Assembly (NCBI GenBank): GCA_025455345.1
Contig: JALOMS010000175.1
Location: 1-8,308 of the forward strand
Source: Thermoflexibacter sp.
GTDB taxonomy: Bacteria > Bacteroidota > Bacteroidia > Cytophagales > Thermoflexibacteraceae
Direction: 5' to 3'
Length of the DNA stretch: 8,308 nucleotides
Part shown: in pieces, positions 1 through 7,500 of the stretch
How the letters are laid out: every line of letters begins with the position of its first letter
Numbering within the stretch: the first letter of the stretch is position 1
Made by a program: the position numbers and the translations under genes
Notes under the pieces: model-generated
Told to the model about the DNA's origin: nothing
Databases searched by the model: none
What the model saw: only the letters and a program-made list of their open reading frames with translations

Positions 1-243
1 AATTTAAACTTCTTATTGGAGTATGTTTGTAAAATCAATGATAAATATAATAGTGCAATTTTAGTGAATCACAACCCCAATATCACTTATCTGACTGAAT
101 ACTTGACAGGGGAGTCTATCTATGCAGGCATCAATTTGTTGGGAGTAGCCAATATTACTTTTGATTTGGATAAGTGGGGCTTGGTGGGACAGAATTCGGG
201 TAAGCTATTGTGGTACAAGGAATTATATGAACCTCGTTTTTAA
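1..243 (+). CDS. SixA-type histidine phosphatase, C-terminal part (cut by window start)
   Basis: The frame is open from base 1 and stops at 241-243, giving 80 codons. The sequence A-I-L-V-N-H-N-P-N-I-T-Y-L followed by an L-T-G segment matches the second histidine motif of the SixA branch of the histidine phosphatase (phosphoglycerate mutase-like) superfamily, usually V-G-H-N-P. SixA members run to about 160 residues, so roughly the last half is visible. The catalytic R-H-G motif would lie upstream, outside the window. In the family these are small cytoplasmic enzymes that remove phosphate from phosphohistidine, for example on phosphotransfer domains. The substrate here is unknown. A TTG at base 16 could serve as a start in isolation, but the frame continues upstream and the domain needs its N-terminal half, so this is treated as an edge-truncated gene. 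The next gene follows after 7 bases, suggesting co-transcription. Confidence 0.72.
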   Translation, partial: NLNFLLEYVCKINDKYNSAILVNHNPNITYLTEYLTGESIYAGINLLGVANITFDLDKWGLVGQNSGKLLWYKELYEPRF

Positions 244-250
244 ATAACTC

Positions 251-904
251 ATGGAAGAAATAGATAAAAAACAAGAATTGGCAAATGCTCTTACGCACGG
301 ATTGGGAGCAGTTTTGAGTGTAGTCGGGCTGATAGTCCTGCTTATGAATGCCCTAAGTATGCAGGATAATAGGCTATTTATCAGCTTTTTGATTTATGGA
401 TTAGGGATTATATTTTTATTTACAGCTTCTACACTTTATCATAGTTTCCATCGCCCCGCCACAAAGCGAGTTTTGCGTATCCTTGACCACGTAGGGATTT
501 ATCTAATGATAGCTGGTACTTATACTCCTTTTGCGATGGATTCTTTGCAAGAATCGTGGGGTAATTTGTTATTAATTTTGATTTGGGTAATCGCAGGGGC
601 AGGTATTATTTTCAAGATTTTCTTTACAGGAAAGTTTAAAAAATTATCTACCTTTATCTATGTATTGATGGGTTGGTTAGCGGTTTTTGCCTTTGAGCCT
701 ATGTTTCGTTACATACATTTTAATGGCATGATGTTAATAATATCTGGTGGCTTGTTTTTTTCTGTGGGAGTTATTTTTTATATGAAAGAGCATAAGTATT
801 TGTATAATCATGCTATTTGGCATTTATTTGTACTGGCGGGTGGGGCGTGTCATTATTTTGCTATTTTATTTTATACTTATCCGACCCATGCACTTATCCC
901 TTAA
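251..904 (+). CDS. trhA: PAQR/hemolysin III family membrane protein TrhA
   Basis: This is a complete 217-residue integral membrane protein of the usual length for the bacterial hemolysin III (YqfA/TrhA) branch of the PAQR family. Seven hydrophobic segments can be placed near residues 14-35, 42-62, 79-97, 103-122, 132-150, 157-177 and 187-208. The family's metal-site residues are present: S60 with H64 (S-T-L-Y-H), D79-H80 in L-D-H-V-G-I-Y, and H187-x3-H191 near the C-terminus, plus N12 and H16 in the first helix. PAQR proteins hold a zinc ion with these histidines and act as membrane-embedded hydrolase-like proteins. Bacterial members have been linked to membrane lipid or fluidity homeostasis. 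The 'hemolysin' name is historical and does not show that it is a toxin. The ATG at 251 is the first start after the upstream stop and keeps the short acidic N-terminus typical of the family. It lies 7 bases after the phosphatase gene, so the two are probably one transcript. Confidence 0.93.
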   Translation: MEEIDKKQELANALTHGLGAVLSVVGLIVLLMNALSMQDNRLFISFLIYGLGIIFLFTASTLYHSFHRPATKRVLRILDHVGIYLMIAGTYTPFAMDSLQESWGNLLLILIWVIAGAGIIFKIFFTGKFKKLSTFIYVLMGWLAVFAFEPMFRYIHFNGMMLIISGGLFFSVGVIFYMKEHKYLYNHAIWHLFVLAGGACHYFAILFYTYPTHALIP

Positions 905-905
905 A

Positions 906-921
906 TATTTTTGTATATTTG
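906..921 (+). promoter_or_regulatory. Candidate Bacteroidota promoter (two adjacent -7 boxes) for the lptC operon
   Basis: TATTTTTG (906-913) and TATATTTG (914-921) both fit the Bacteroidota sigma-A -7 consensus TAnnTTTG exactly and lie back to back just after the trhA stop. No good TTTG -33 box is visible at the expected distance upstream. If the second box is used, transcription would start near 928 and leave a leader of about 125 bases before lptC. AT-rich DNA produces such boxes by chance, so this rests on position and on the exact double match. Confidence 0.45.
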
Positions 922-955
922 CAATATAAAAGAGTAAAATAAATGTACAGGCAAA

Positions 956-984
956 CCTAAAATAGTATTAATCAATATTTTAGG
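956..984 (+). repeat. 9-bp perfect inverted repeat in the lptC leader
   Basis: CCTAAAATA at 956-964 is exactly complementary to TATTTTAGG at 976-984, with an 11-base loop between them. In RNA it would form a hairpin about 70 bases upstream of the lptC start. It is not followed by a run of T, so it does not look like an intrinsic terminator for trhA. It could be a leader RNA structure or an operator-like palindrome with a wide spacer. The sequence does not tell which. Confidence 0.5.
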
Positions 985-1053
985 GTGAGTGAGCCAAAAG
1001 ATTAGTGATATTTTGCTTTATATAATTGATTATTAAAATTTAAGAAATTAGCT

Positions 1054-1602
1054 TTGAAGTTACTTAGCAAGACATTCATTATTATCACCTTTGCTATTGG
1101 TATATTAGCAAGTTGTGGGGAAACTCAACAAGTGGGGAAGAAAACAGTTCCCAAATACACAGGAGCAACCGTTGAGTTTGATAGTGTAAATACATTGTAT
1201 AGCCAAGAGGCGACCTTGCGTATCAAACTGTTTGGCAATAAGCAGATAGTGCTTCAGTCAGGAGATATTCTCTATCCCAAAGGCGTTCAGGTAAGTATGT
1301 ATAATGCACAAGGCATTAAGACAACAACGCTGCGAGCGGACTCAGGGCGATATGAGAAGAATATTAGGGTATATCGCGCTTATGGGAATGTGGTAGTAAG
1401 TAATTTAGAACAACAGCAAACGCTTTATTCTAATCGCATGAATTGGGACCAGAACAAGAGGGAGATTTCCACAGAAGATAGTGTCAAAATCGTTACCCCT
1501 GAAGAAATTTTGTACGGTATAGGTTTGGTTTCTAATGATGAATTTAGTAGATATCGAATAAAATATCCTACGGGTATATTTAGAATGAAAGAAAATCAAT
1601 GA
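1054..1602 (+). CDS. lptC: LPS export periplasmic protein LptC (lipoprotein form)
   Basis: The 182-residue product has a hydrophobic N-terminus and a lipobox L-A-S-C with the acylated cysteine at residue 21, so it is predicted to be a lipoprotein. Residues about 38-175 fit the LptC/OstA-like jellyroll: A-T-V-E-F-D-S, a P-K-G-V-Q-V turn, L-R-A-D-S-G-R-Y, G-N-V-V-V-S-N, a Y-S-N-R-M-N-W-D strand, and a C-terminal G-I-G-L-V-S-N-D-E-F stretch common in Bacteroidota LptC. LptC takes lipopolysaccharide from the LptB2FG transporter and passes it to the periplasmic LptA bridge. The start is a TTG. An in-frame TGA at 1027 and the lack of any ATG before the signal peptide make TTG 1054 the best choice. 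No strong ribosome-binding site is seen, which is normal for this phylum. Its stop overlaps the next start by 4 bases (ATGA), so it leads a four-gene operon. Confidence 0.87.
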   Translation: MKLLSKTFIIITFAIGILASCGETQQVGKKTVPKYTGATVEFDSVNTLYSQEATLRIKLFGNKQIVLQSGDILYPKGVQVSMYNAQGIKTTTLRADSGRYEKNIRVYRAYGNVVVSNLEQQQTLYSNRMNWDQNKREISTEDSVKIVTPEEILYGIGLVSNDEFSRYRIKYPTGIFRMKENQ

Positions 1603-1874
1603 AACTAATAGATACACTTATCCTTTCTGCCACTATTGCTCTTTTTATCATTGGTGTACATCAATTATTTGTACTAAGTGAGGGAGAGAGAGGACTGATG
1701 ACAGCTATTATGGGAACTTATTGGATATTTATGATGGTTGCGGGTTTGCTGTTTTGGTATAGGTTGCGGAAGAATAGAGCAAAAAATATAGACCATCAGC
1801 ACGCTAATAACTCAATCAGAAATAATACAAGTACAAAATCTATCCCCAATAACAAAAAACAAAAGAGGAAATAA
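1599..1874 (+). CDS. Small two-helix membrane protein between lptC and the CNNM gene, function unknown
   Basis: This 91-residue product has two hydrophobic helices, about residues 4-26 and 36-54, joined by a short loop containing G-E-R-G. A hydrophilic tail of about 37 residues follows, rich in N, K, R and S and ending K-K-Q-K-R-K. By the positive-inside rule the basic tail should be cytoplasmic. The middle segment G-T-Y-W-I-F-M is aromatic and well formed. I know of no characterised family for it. As I recall it, a small two-helix protein at this place beside lptC occurs in other Bacteroidota, which I cannot verify here. It starts inside the lptC stop codon (ATGA overlap) and ends 19 bases before the CNNM gene, so translational coupling to lptC is likely. 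A role in LPS transport or envelope upkeep is inferred from position only. Confidence 0.8.
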   Translation: MKLIDTLILSATIALFIIGVHQLFVLSEGERGLMTAIMGTYWIFMMVAGLLFWYRLRKNRAKNIDHQHANNSIRNNTSTKSIPNNKKQKRK

Positions 1875-1893
1875 AACACTTTACGACTAAGCA

Positions 1894-3180
1894 ATGAGTA
1901 TTGCAACGATTATTATTATTCTTTCTTTGGCATTTTCGGCATTTTTTTCAGGTGTGGAATTAGCATTTGTTTCTGCTAATCGCTTACACGTAGCTTTGCA
2001 AAAAAAGAAAGGAAAATTGTGGGCTGAAATTATTGCTAAACTAATAGATAAGCCTTCGCTTTTTGTAACATCTATGCTGGTAGGTAATACGATTTCTCTT
2101 ACCGTTTATAGTATTTACATGGCTCAGATTTTTGACCCCTATATTAAGTCTTTTATTAATACTTACGTAGAACTGCCTCAGGGACCGAGAGATACACTTA
2201 CACTTGTTGCCCAAGCATTGTACTCTACTACTATCGTATTGGCAGTAGCGGAGTTCTTACCCAAAGCAATTTCTTTGATTAATCCCGAACGCCTTTTGGC
2301 TGTTTTAGCAGTACCGATACAGTTTATTTACAAATCCTTATATCCTTTTGTTTATATTATACTTTCTACTTGCCGTTTTGTCATTACCAATATCCTCAAA
2401 ATGGAATACGTAGAGGCAAAGCCTGTATTTGGGTTGACAGATTTAACACATTATATCCACAATCTTAGTAGTAATGAAAATAACAAAACAGAAGTAGATG
2501 CCAAGATATTTTCTAATGCTTTGGAATTCAAATCTATTAAGGTAAGAGAGTGTATGATTCCGCGCACTGAAATCATTGGCGTAGATAAGGCGGACGGCTT
2601 AGAAAAAGTAAAGCAAGTCATGACAGAAACATCTCACTCGAAGGTGATTATTTATGAGGAAACCATAGACAATATTGTAGGATATATACACGCTTTGGAG
2701 TTTTTCAAAAAGCCTGATACCATAGATAGCATTCTTACACCTATTATTATTGTTCCTGAAACCATGTTAGCCAATGAACTCATGCTCGACTTTATCAACG
2801 AACACAAAAGCATGGCATTGGTAGTAGATGAGTTTGGAGGCACATCTGGCATAGTAACGATTGAAGACCTCATTGAGGAGATATTTGGAGAGATTCATGA
2901 TGAGTATGATACTGAGAACGATAGTGTGCAGAAAATAGACGAGGATAATTTTATCTTGAATGCACGTCTTGAAATTGACTACCTCAATGATATATACAAA
3001 TGGGAAATTCCTGAAGGAGATTATGATACGCTGGGCGGTTATATCATCTCTATTACAGAAAATATCCCTCAAATAGACGAGATAGTAGAAACGCCAAAAT
3101 TTATCTTTACGATTATCTCCATGCAAGATGCTCGCATAGATAAAGTCAAATTGACCATCAGACAAGCCGAAATGGATTAG
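1894..3180 (+). CDS. CNNM/CorC-type membrane protein (DUF21, CBS pair, CorC_HlyC domain)
   Basis: The 428-residue product has the full domain order of the family often labelled 'hemolysin'. A CNNM transmembrane domain covers about residues 1-190, with the F-F-S-G-V-E-L-A-F-V-S-A-N-R signature at 17-30, V-G-N-T-I-S near 63-68 and A-E-F-L-P-K at 119-124. A CBS-domain pair spans about 215-335, with M-I-P-R-T near 221 and V-V-D-E-F-G-G-T-S-G-I near 310-320. A C-terminal CorC_HlyC domain covers about 345-425, including Y-D-T-L-G-G-Y. CNNM/CorC proteins move or control Mg2+ (or related cations) across the inner membrane, with nucleotide binding at the CBS pair. The gliding-motility protein GldE of flavobacteria belongs to the same superfamily. 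Nothing here separates GldE from a general CNNM protein, so no symbol is given. It lies third in the lptC operon and ends one base before the hydrolase gene. Confidence 0.92.
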   Translation: MSIATIIIILSLAFSAFFSGVELAFVSANRLHVALQKKKGKLWAEIIAKLIDKPSLFVTSMLVGNTISLTVYSIYMAQIFDPYIKSFINTYVELPQGPRDTLTLVAQALYSTTIVLAVAEFLPKAISLINPERLLAVLAVPIQFIYKSLYPFVYIILSTCRFVITNILKMEYVEAKPVFGLTDLTHYIHNLSSNENNKTEVDAKIFSNALEFKSIKVRECMIPRTEIIGVDKADGLEKVKQVMTETSHSKVIIYEETIDNIVGYIHALEFFKKPDTIDSILTPIIIVPETMLANELMLDFINEHKSMALVVDEFGGTSGIVTIEDLIEEIFGEIHDEYDTENDSVQKIDEDNFILNARLEIDYLNDIYKWEIPEGDYDTLGGYIISITENIPQIDEIVETPKFIFTIISMQDARIDKVKLTIRQAEMD

Positions 3181-3181
3181 C

Positions 3182-3946
3182 ATGAAAATACGATTTCTTG
3201 GCACAGGGACTTCTCAAGGTATTCCTGTCATTGCTTGTAATTGTAAAGTCTGTAAATCTATGGATTTTAGAGATAAGAGATTGCGTACTTCTGTCCATAT
3301 AGAAGTAGATGGACTAAGCATAGTCATAGATACAGGACCAGATTTCCGTCAGCAGATGCTTAGAGAAAATATTTCTCAATTAGACGCTATTTTGTTCACG
3401 CATGAGCATAAAGACCATACAGCAGGCTTAGACGACATACGCGCCTATAATTTCAAAGATGACAAAGATATGCCCGTCTATGCCCAAGAACGTGTTGCGA
3501 ACAAAATCAAACAGGCATTTGACTATATTTTTGCAGAACATAAATATCCCGGCATACCAAGAGTCCTGCTAAATATTATTGATAATCAACCTTTTTTTAT
3601 CCATCAAACCAAGATTATCCCTATCCAAGTCATGCATCATAAACTCCCAGTGCATGGGTTTAGAATCCAAGATTTTACCTATATCACAGATGCCAAGACA
3701 ATTACAGAAGAAGAAATGCAAAAAATTATAGGTACTAAGATTTTGGTCGTCAATGCTTTAAGAAAAGAAGAACATATTTCCCACTTCAATCTGGCAGAGG
3801 CATTGTCCTTTATAGAAAAAATTAAACCTCAAAAGGCATTCTTGATACATCTCAGTCATAATATGGGACTTCACAAAGAAGTATCTTTGGAACTACCCGA
3901 ACAGGTGTATATAGCACACGATGGTTTAGAAATAATCATTAAGTAG
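3182..3946 (+). CDS. PhnP-like metallo-beta-lactamase-fold hydrolase
   Basis: This is a complete 254-residue MBL-fold protein. The N-terminus carries G-T-G-T-S-Q-G-I-P and a C19-x-C21-x2-C24 cluster, the structural zinc motif known from PhnP. The dinuclear metal site is complete: H74-x-H76-x-D78-H79 (T-H-E-H-K-D-H), H152 or H153, D170 in Y-I-T-D, and H226 in the L-I-H-L-S-H-N-M-G motif near the C-terminus (H223 lies beside it). PhnP is a cyclic-ribose phosphodiesterase of phosphonate breakdown, but no phosphonate genes are present here, and this branch is widespread in Bacteroidota with no settled substrate. A cytoplasmic phosphodiesterase or related hydrolase is the safest reading. The ATG at 3182 is one base after the CNNM stop, so it is translationally coupled at the end of the four-gene operon. 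Its 3' end faces the nucleotidase gene across 15 bases. Confidence 0.9.
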   Translation: MKIRFLGTGTSQGIPVIACNCKVCKSMDFRDKRLRTSVHIEVDGLSIVIDTGPDFRQQMLRENISQLDAILFTHEHKDHTAGLDDIRAYNFKDDKDMPVYAQERVANKIKQAFDYIFAEHKYPGIPRVLLNIIDNQPFFIHQTKIIPIQVMHHKLPVHGFRIQDFTYITDAKTITEEEMQKIIGTKILVVNALRKEEHISHFNLAEALSFIEKIKPQKAFLIHLSHNMGLHKEVSLELPEQVYIAHDGLEIIIK

Positions 3947-3961
3947 TTGATAATTAATATA

Positions 3962-4492
3962 TTATAACAGTAACTTCTCTACTTCTTTCCAATTATTTGC
4001 TCTGGTGAATGGTTCGTACTCATCTCTCAAATTATGAGGAGCAGTAAATACAATGGCTTTCCCTTCAAAATTTTTAAGGTTTTTCAAACGGTCGTCTATC
4101 ATATAATCAGCCTTAATGATACTCTTATCCCCGCAGAAAACAATATTGTGCCAAGAGATAAAAGAAAAGTTCTCTTTCATCCAATCATATTTTTCATTGA
4201 GAGAGTAGGGAAATTCCATAGCGGCAGACACGACAAAGATTTCGTATTTCTTCGATAATTTATAGATAACTTCTTGAGAATGAGGAATGATATGAAGATT
4301 TTGGAAAAAGCCTTTGCGGAAGTGATATTCGTGTACGTAGCTTTGGTGGGCATGTGGTACGACATCAAAAAATTCCTTCCCAATAAAGTCGTGCTTGGAG
4401 ATTTTGGTGCCAAATTCTGCTTGGTATATATCACAAAATTTTTGAGTGGCATCCGCAATGACATCATCCATATCTATGGCTATTCGCTTCAT
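3962..4492 (-). CDS. 5'(3')-deoxyribonucleotidase (NT5C family, HAD superfamily)
   Basis: The 176-residue length is typical for bacterial members of the NT5C family. HAD motif I is D7-M-D9-D-V near the N-terminus, with D7 the expected nucleophile and D9 the acid/base. Motif II is V-V-S89-A, motif III is the lysine K123 in C-G-D-K-S, and motif IV is the D133-D134-R loop in Y-M-I-D-D-R. The stretch R-K-G-F-F-Q-N-L near 59-66 also matches the family. Such enzymes are cytoplasmic, Mg2+-dependent, and remove phosphate from (deoxy)nucleoside monophosphates, helping to balance nucleotide pools. The start ATG gives the usual M-K-R-I-A-I-D opening. It lies 90 bases downstream of the kinase gene on the same strand, but a good -7 box in that gap suggests separate expression. 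Confidence 0.88.
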   Translation of the reverse strand: MKRIAIDMDDVIADATQKFCDIYQAEFGTKISKHDFIGKEFFDVVPHAHQSYVHEYHFRKGFFQNLHIIPHSQEVIYKLSKKYEIFVVSAAMEFPYSLNEKYDWMKENFSFISWHNIVFCGDKSIIKADYMIDDRLKNLKNFEGKAIVFTAPHNLRDEYEPFTRANNWKEVEKLLL

Positions 4493-4523
4493 TATTTGAT
4501 TATTTTTGTCTGATATTCTTTTC

Positions 4524-4531
4524 CAAAAATA
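4524..4531 (-). promoter_or_regulatory. Candidate -7 box for the nucleotidase gene
   Basis: On the minus strand this reads TATTTTTG, an exact match to the Bacteroidota -7 consensus TAnnTTTG, 31 bases before the start codon. The expected start of transcription would give a leader of roughly 25 bases. The -33 region is only T-rich (TTTC at about 17 bases), not a clear TTTG. The gap is very A/T-rich, so chance matches are likely. Confidence 0.4.
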
Positions 4532-4582
4532 AAAAAAATGATTGGAATGAAATAAAATATATTAAAATAAAGTAAGGATAAC

Positions 4583-7500
4583 CTACATACTATACAAATT
4601 AAGACTGACGGTAAAAGAACTGCCCTTTCCTTCTTGGCTTTGGATTTCTATTTCTCCTCTGTTATTTTCTATAAATTCCTTGACTAATAGCAAGCCAATC
4701 CCTGTTCCTTTCTCACCCAGAGTTCCTTTTTGGGTGGTATTTGCACTAATATCGAATAACTTGCTCATCTGCTCTTGGCTCATGCCTATACCCTCATCTA
4801 TAATCGATATTTTCAATTTTCCTTTAACTATTTTATTGATAACTAATATTTTGCCGCCTTTATGGGTAAATTTAATAGCATTCGCAATTAAGTTTCTCAA
4901 AATAAGTTTTACTTGGTCAAGGTCTGCATGAGCAGATAGCTCGCGGTCAGTTTGATTGAAAATAGTAATTTCTTTTTCCTGAAGACTTTCGTCGTATAGT
5001 TTGCTTACCTCCTCGACCACATCAAAGATATTTACTTTTTCAAAAGTCGTAACCATGCCTTTCTGCATTTGTAACATAGACCATTTGAGAAGATTTTCTA
5101 ATGTATCATAAAGATTATCAGCATTTTTTCTTAGTTTCCTCGAGTAGTCCAAAAATTCTTCTTGGGACAGACCGTCCATGTCCAACAATCGTAAAATCCC
5201 TCTTAGCCTATTGAAGGGGCTTTTCAAATCATGGGAGATGATAGAAAACAATTTGTCTTTGGTCGCATTCATCTTGACCAACTCTTCGGCTTGTGTTAGG
5301 ATTTCCTCTTTTTGATTGATGAGTTCGGCTTGTTGCAGTAAGATTGATTCTTTTTGGTGATTGAGCAGTTCGTTTTGCTTGAGGATTTCTTTGGTACGTT
5401 CGCTAACGATTTGCTCTAATTTTTCTTTTTCTTTTAATAAATTCTTAGTATATAGCTTGATTATCAGATAAATAAAACCAATAAATAAAGTAGCATAAGC
5501 CCCATAAGCCCACCATGTGCGATACCAAGGAGGAAGAATAGAGAAAGAGTAAAAAGTTTCTTTGCTCATCTGCCGATAGTGTGTGCGTGATTTGACGCGG
5601 AAGGTATAAGTTCCTTCTCTGAGATTGGTGTATTCTTTTTGGTTCAGCGATGTCCATTCTGACCATTTCTTGTCATAATTTTCTAAGAAATATTGGTATT
5701 GATTTTCTTTTTCATTCAACAAATTATTTGTGAAAAAATTGAAAATCAGCGAATTATTTTTATATTCTAAGGTCTGTACCCTTGTATTGTCCAATGCCAA
5801 GAGAGAGTCCGATTGCGATAAACTTACTCGATAAATATAAGTTTGGATATCAACGTATGAGCTTTTTACGTTCTTGTCCAATCGATAAATAGCCTCATCA
5901 TTCGCTATCCAATAGGTATTTTCTGCGTCTTCTGATAGTGTATTTGCCTTTTTCTCTATGGGTAAGAGCGATAGAGAATCTAATAAAAAGCGACCATTGG
6001 CTTGTTTTTGTGCAATAGATAGGGCATTTAATAGCCAGATGTTTCCTTTTTTGTCTTGTTTGATAATTGGGTTTTGGTAGCGCGGCAAGGAGAAATCTAT
6101 ATCGCACAAGTTTGTTTTCTCAAAAATTTCTTTTGATGGATTGAAGGTATAAATGCCTGTTTTAGAGGTAAATAGCAATTTGTTATCTGCAAAGTACAAC
6201 TTATTGTGCTGGGTTTCATTCAGCCCCTTGGTATAATGTTTTACGTTGGCTTGCTGGACAAGTTCTTCTTTTTTGATGTTTTTGGGAAATTCTACCAAAT
6301 AAAAACCATTGGAAGTGGTACCAACCCATAATCTACCATCGGGCAGTTCGTACAAACTTCTACAATCAGATTGGGTATCTTTGAGCAAACCTAAATCTTT
6401 AAACTGCTTATTTTCAAATGAATAGATACGTAATCCTCCATAAGTAGCTACGTAAATAATGCTACTATCTCTCTGTGCAACAGCAATCTGCATGATAGAA
6501 TTAGGTGCATATAGTTTGCTTATTATTTTTTTGTTTTCTAAATAAAAAATCCCCTTGTTTCCACCCGCAGAGAGTATGCCGTTTTTGTAAGGAAGCAGTT
6601 GCCAGTGTTGTGATTGTGTGCCTTCTACCAGCTTAAACTTATTGGATTCTAAGTAAAAAATCCCTAAATCACTCCCCAAGTAAAAGGTATTTTTGTCTTT
6701 GAGCAAGGAATGAATGCGCCCTTTTACATCATAAAACTTGTTGAAGGTAGTAAATGGCAGACTAAAAGCTATTTTGACGATATTTTGACCGCTCCCTGCC
6801 CATAGATTACCTTGCCTATCTTCCATCAAACAATAAATATTATTATTCATCAATCCATTGGACTCGCTGATGTGCTGCAAAAGGTTTCCAGCATTGTCGA
6901 TAATGAAAATCCCATTGTAAACTGTGCCTATGGCGATATTTCCATTTTTTAGCCTAATCGCACAATAAGGGAAAGAGGTACTCAATACATCATCAATAAG
7001 AGTAGGGTAGGGCTTGAGCTCTTTGGTATTCAAGTCAAAGACATATATGCCTTTTCTTTCTGTAATTAGTAATATAGCATTTTCTGTATGTTTTAGAATA
7101 TCAAATATTAGAATAACAAATCTTGTGGTGTCTGTATATAAAGTTTCTATTTTTTGATTTTCTATGTATCGAAGAGTGTTTTGTGTTTCTGCTTCATTAG
7201 CTTCTGTGATATAAATTTTATCTTCTACTTTAAATGTAAATATGTAATTGTCTTTGGCGGGAAAAGAAGTAATTTTTTGATACTTTCCATGAATATCTTT
7301 TTGGAATAAGAAGATAAACTTTTGGGTACAAACATAAATGCCATATTTGGTAGTGTGTATTTGCCAAGCAGTAGGTAATATTTTTTCATTTTCTGGGAGT
7401 TGGTCTGAAAGTGAAATATATGTTCTTTTTCCAACAGAATTTTCTTGCAAATAACCAAAACCAGCTATCGTCCCTACCCATATTGTACCGTCCTTATCTT

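Noticed and set aside
251..904. A haemolysin toxin
   Set aside because: The hemolysin III name is historical. The seven-helix PAQR fold and metal ligands point to a membrane homeostasis protein.
956..984. Intrinsic terminator for trhA
   Set aside because: The stem is AT-rich and is followed by GTGAGTGAGCC rather than a T-run; the likely -7 boxes lie upstream of it, so a leader element fits better.
930..1053. Known riboswitch in the lptC leader
   Set aside because: No conserved core of a riboswitch class I know could be matched by eye; only the single inverted repeat is supported.
1894..3180. Assignment as GldE (gliding motility)
   Set aside because: GldE shares this architecture, but no other gld genes are nearby and no GldE-specific feature was seen, so the general family name is used.
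2767..3204. 145-codon minus-strand frame inside the CNNM gene
   Set aside because: It overlaps the well-matched CBS and CorC_HlyC domains; its product is a shadow translation with no domain features.
4177..4513. Alternative frames on both strands over the nucleotidase gene
   Set aside because: The 176-residue frame holds all four HAD motifs in order, so the others are shadows.
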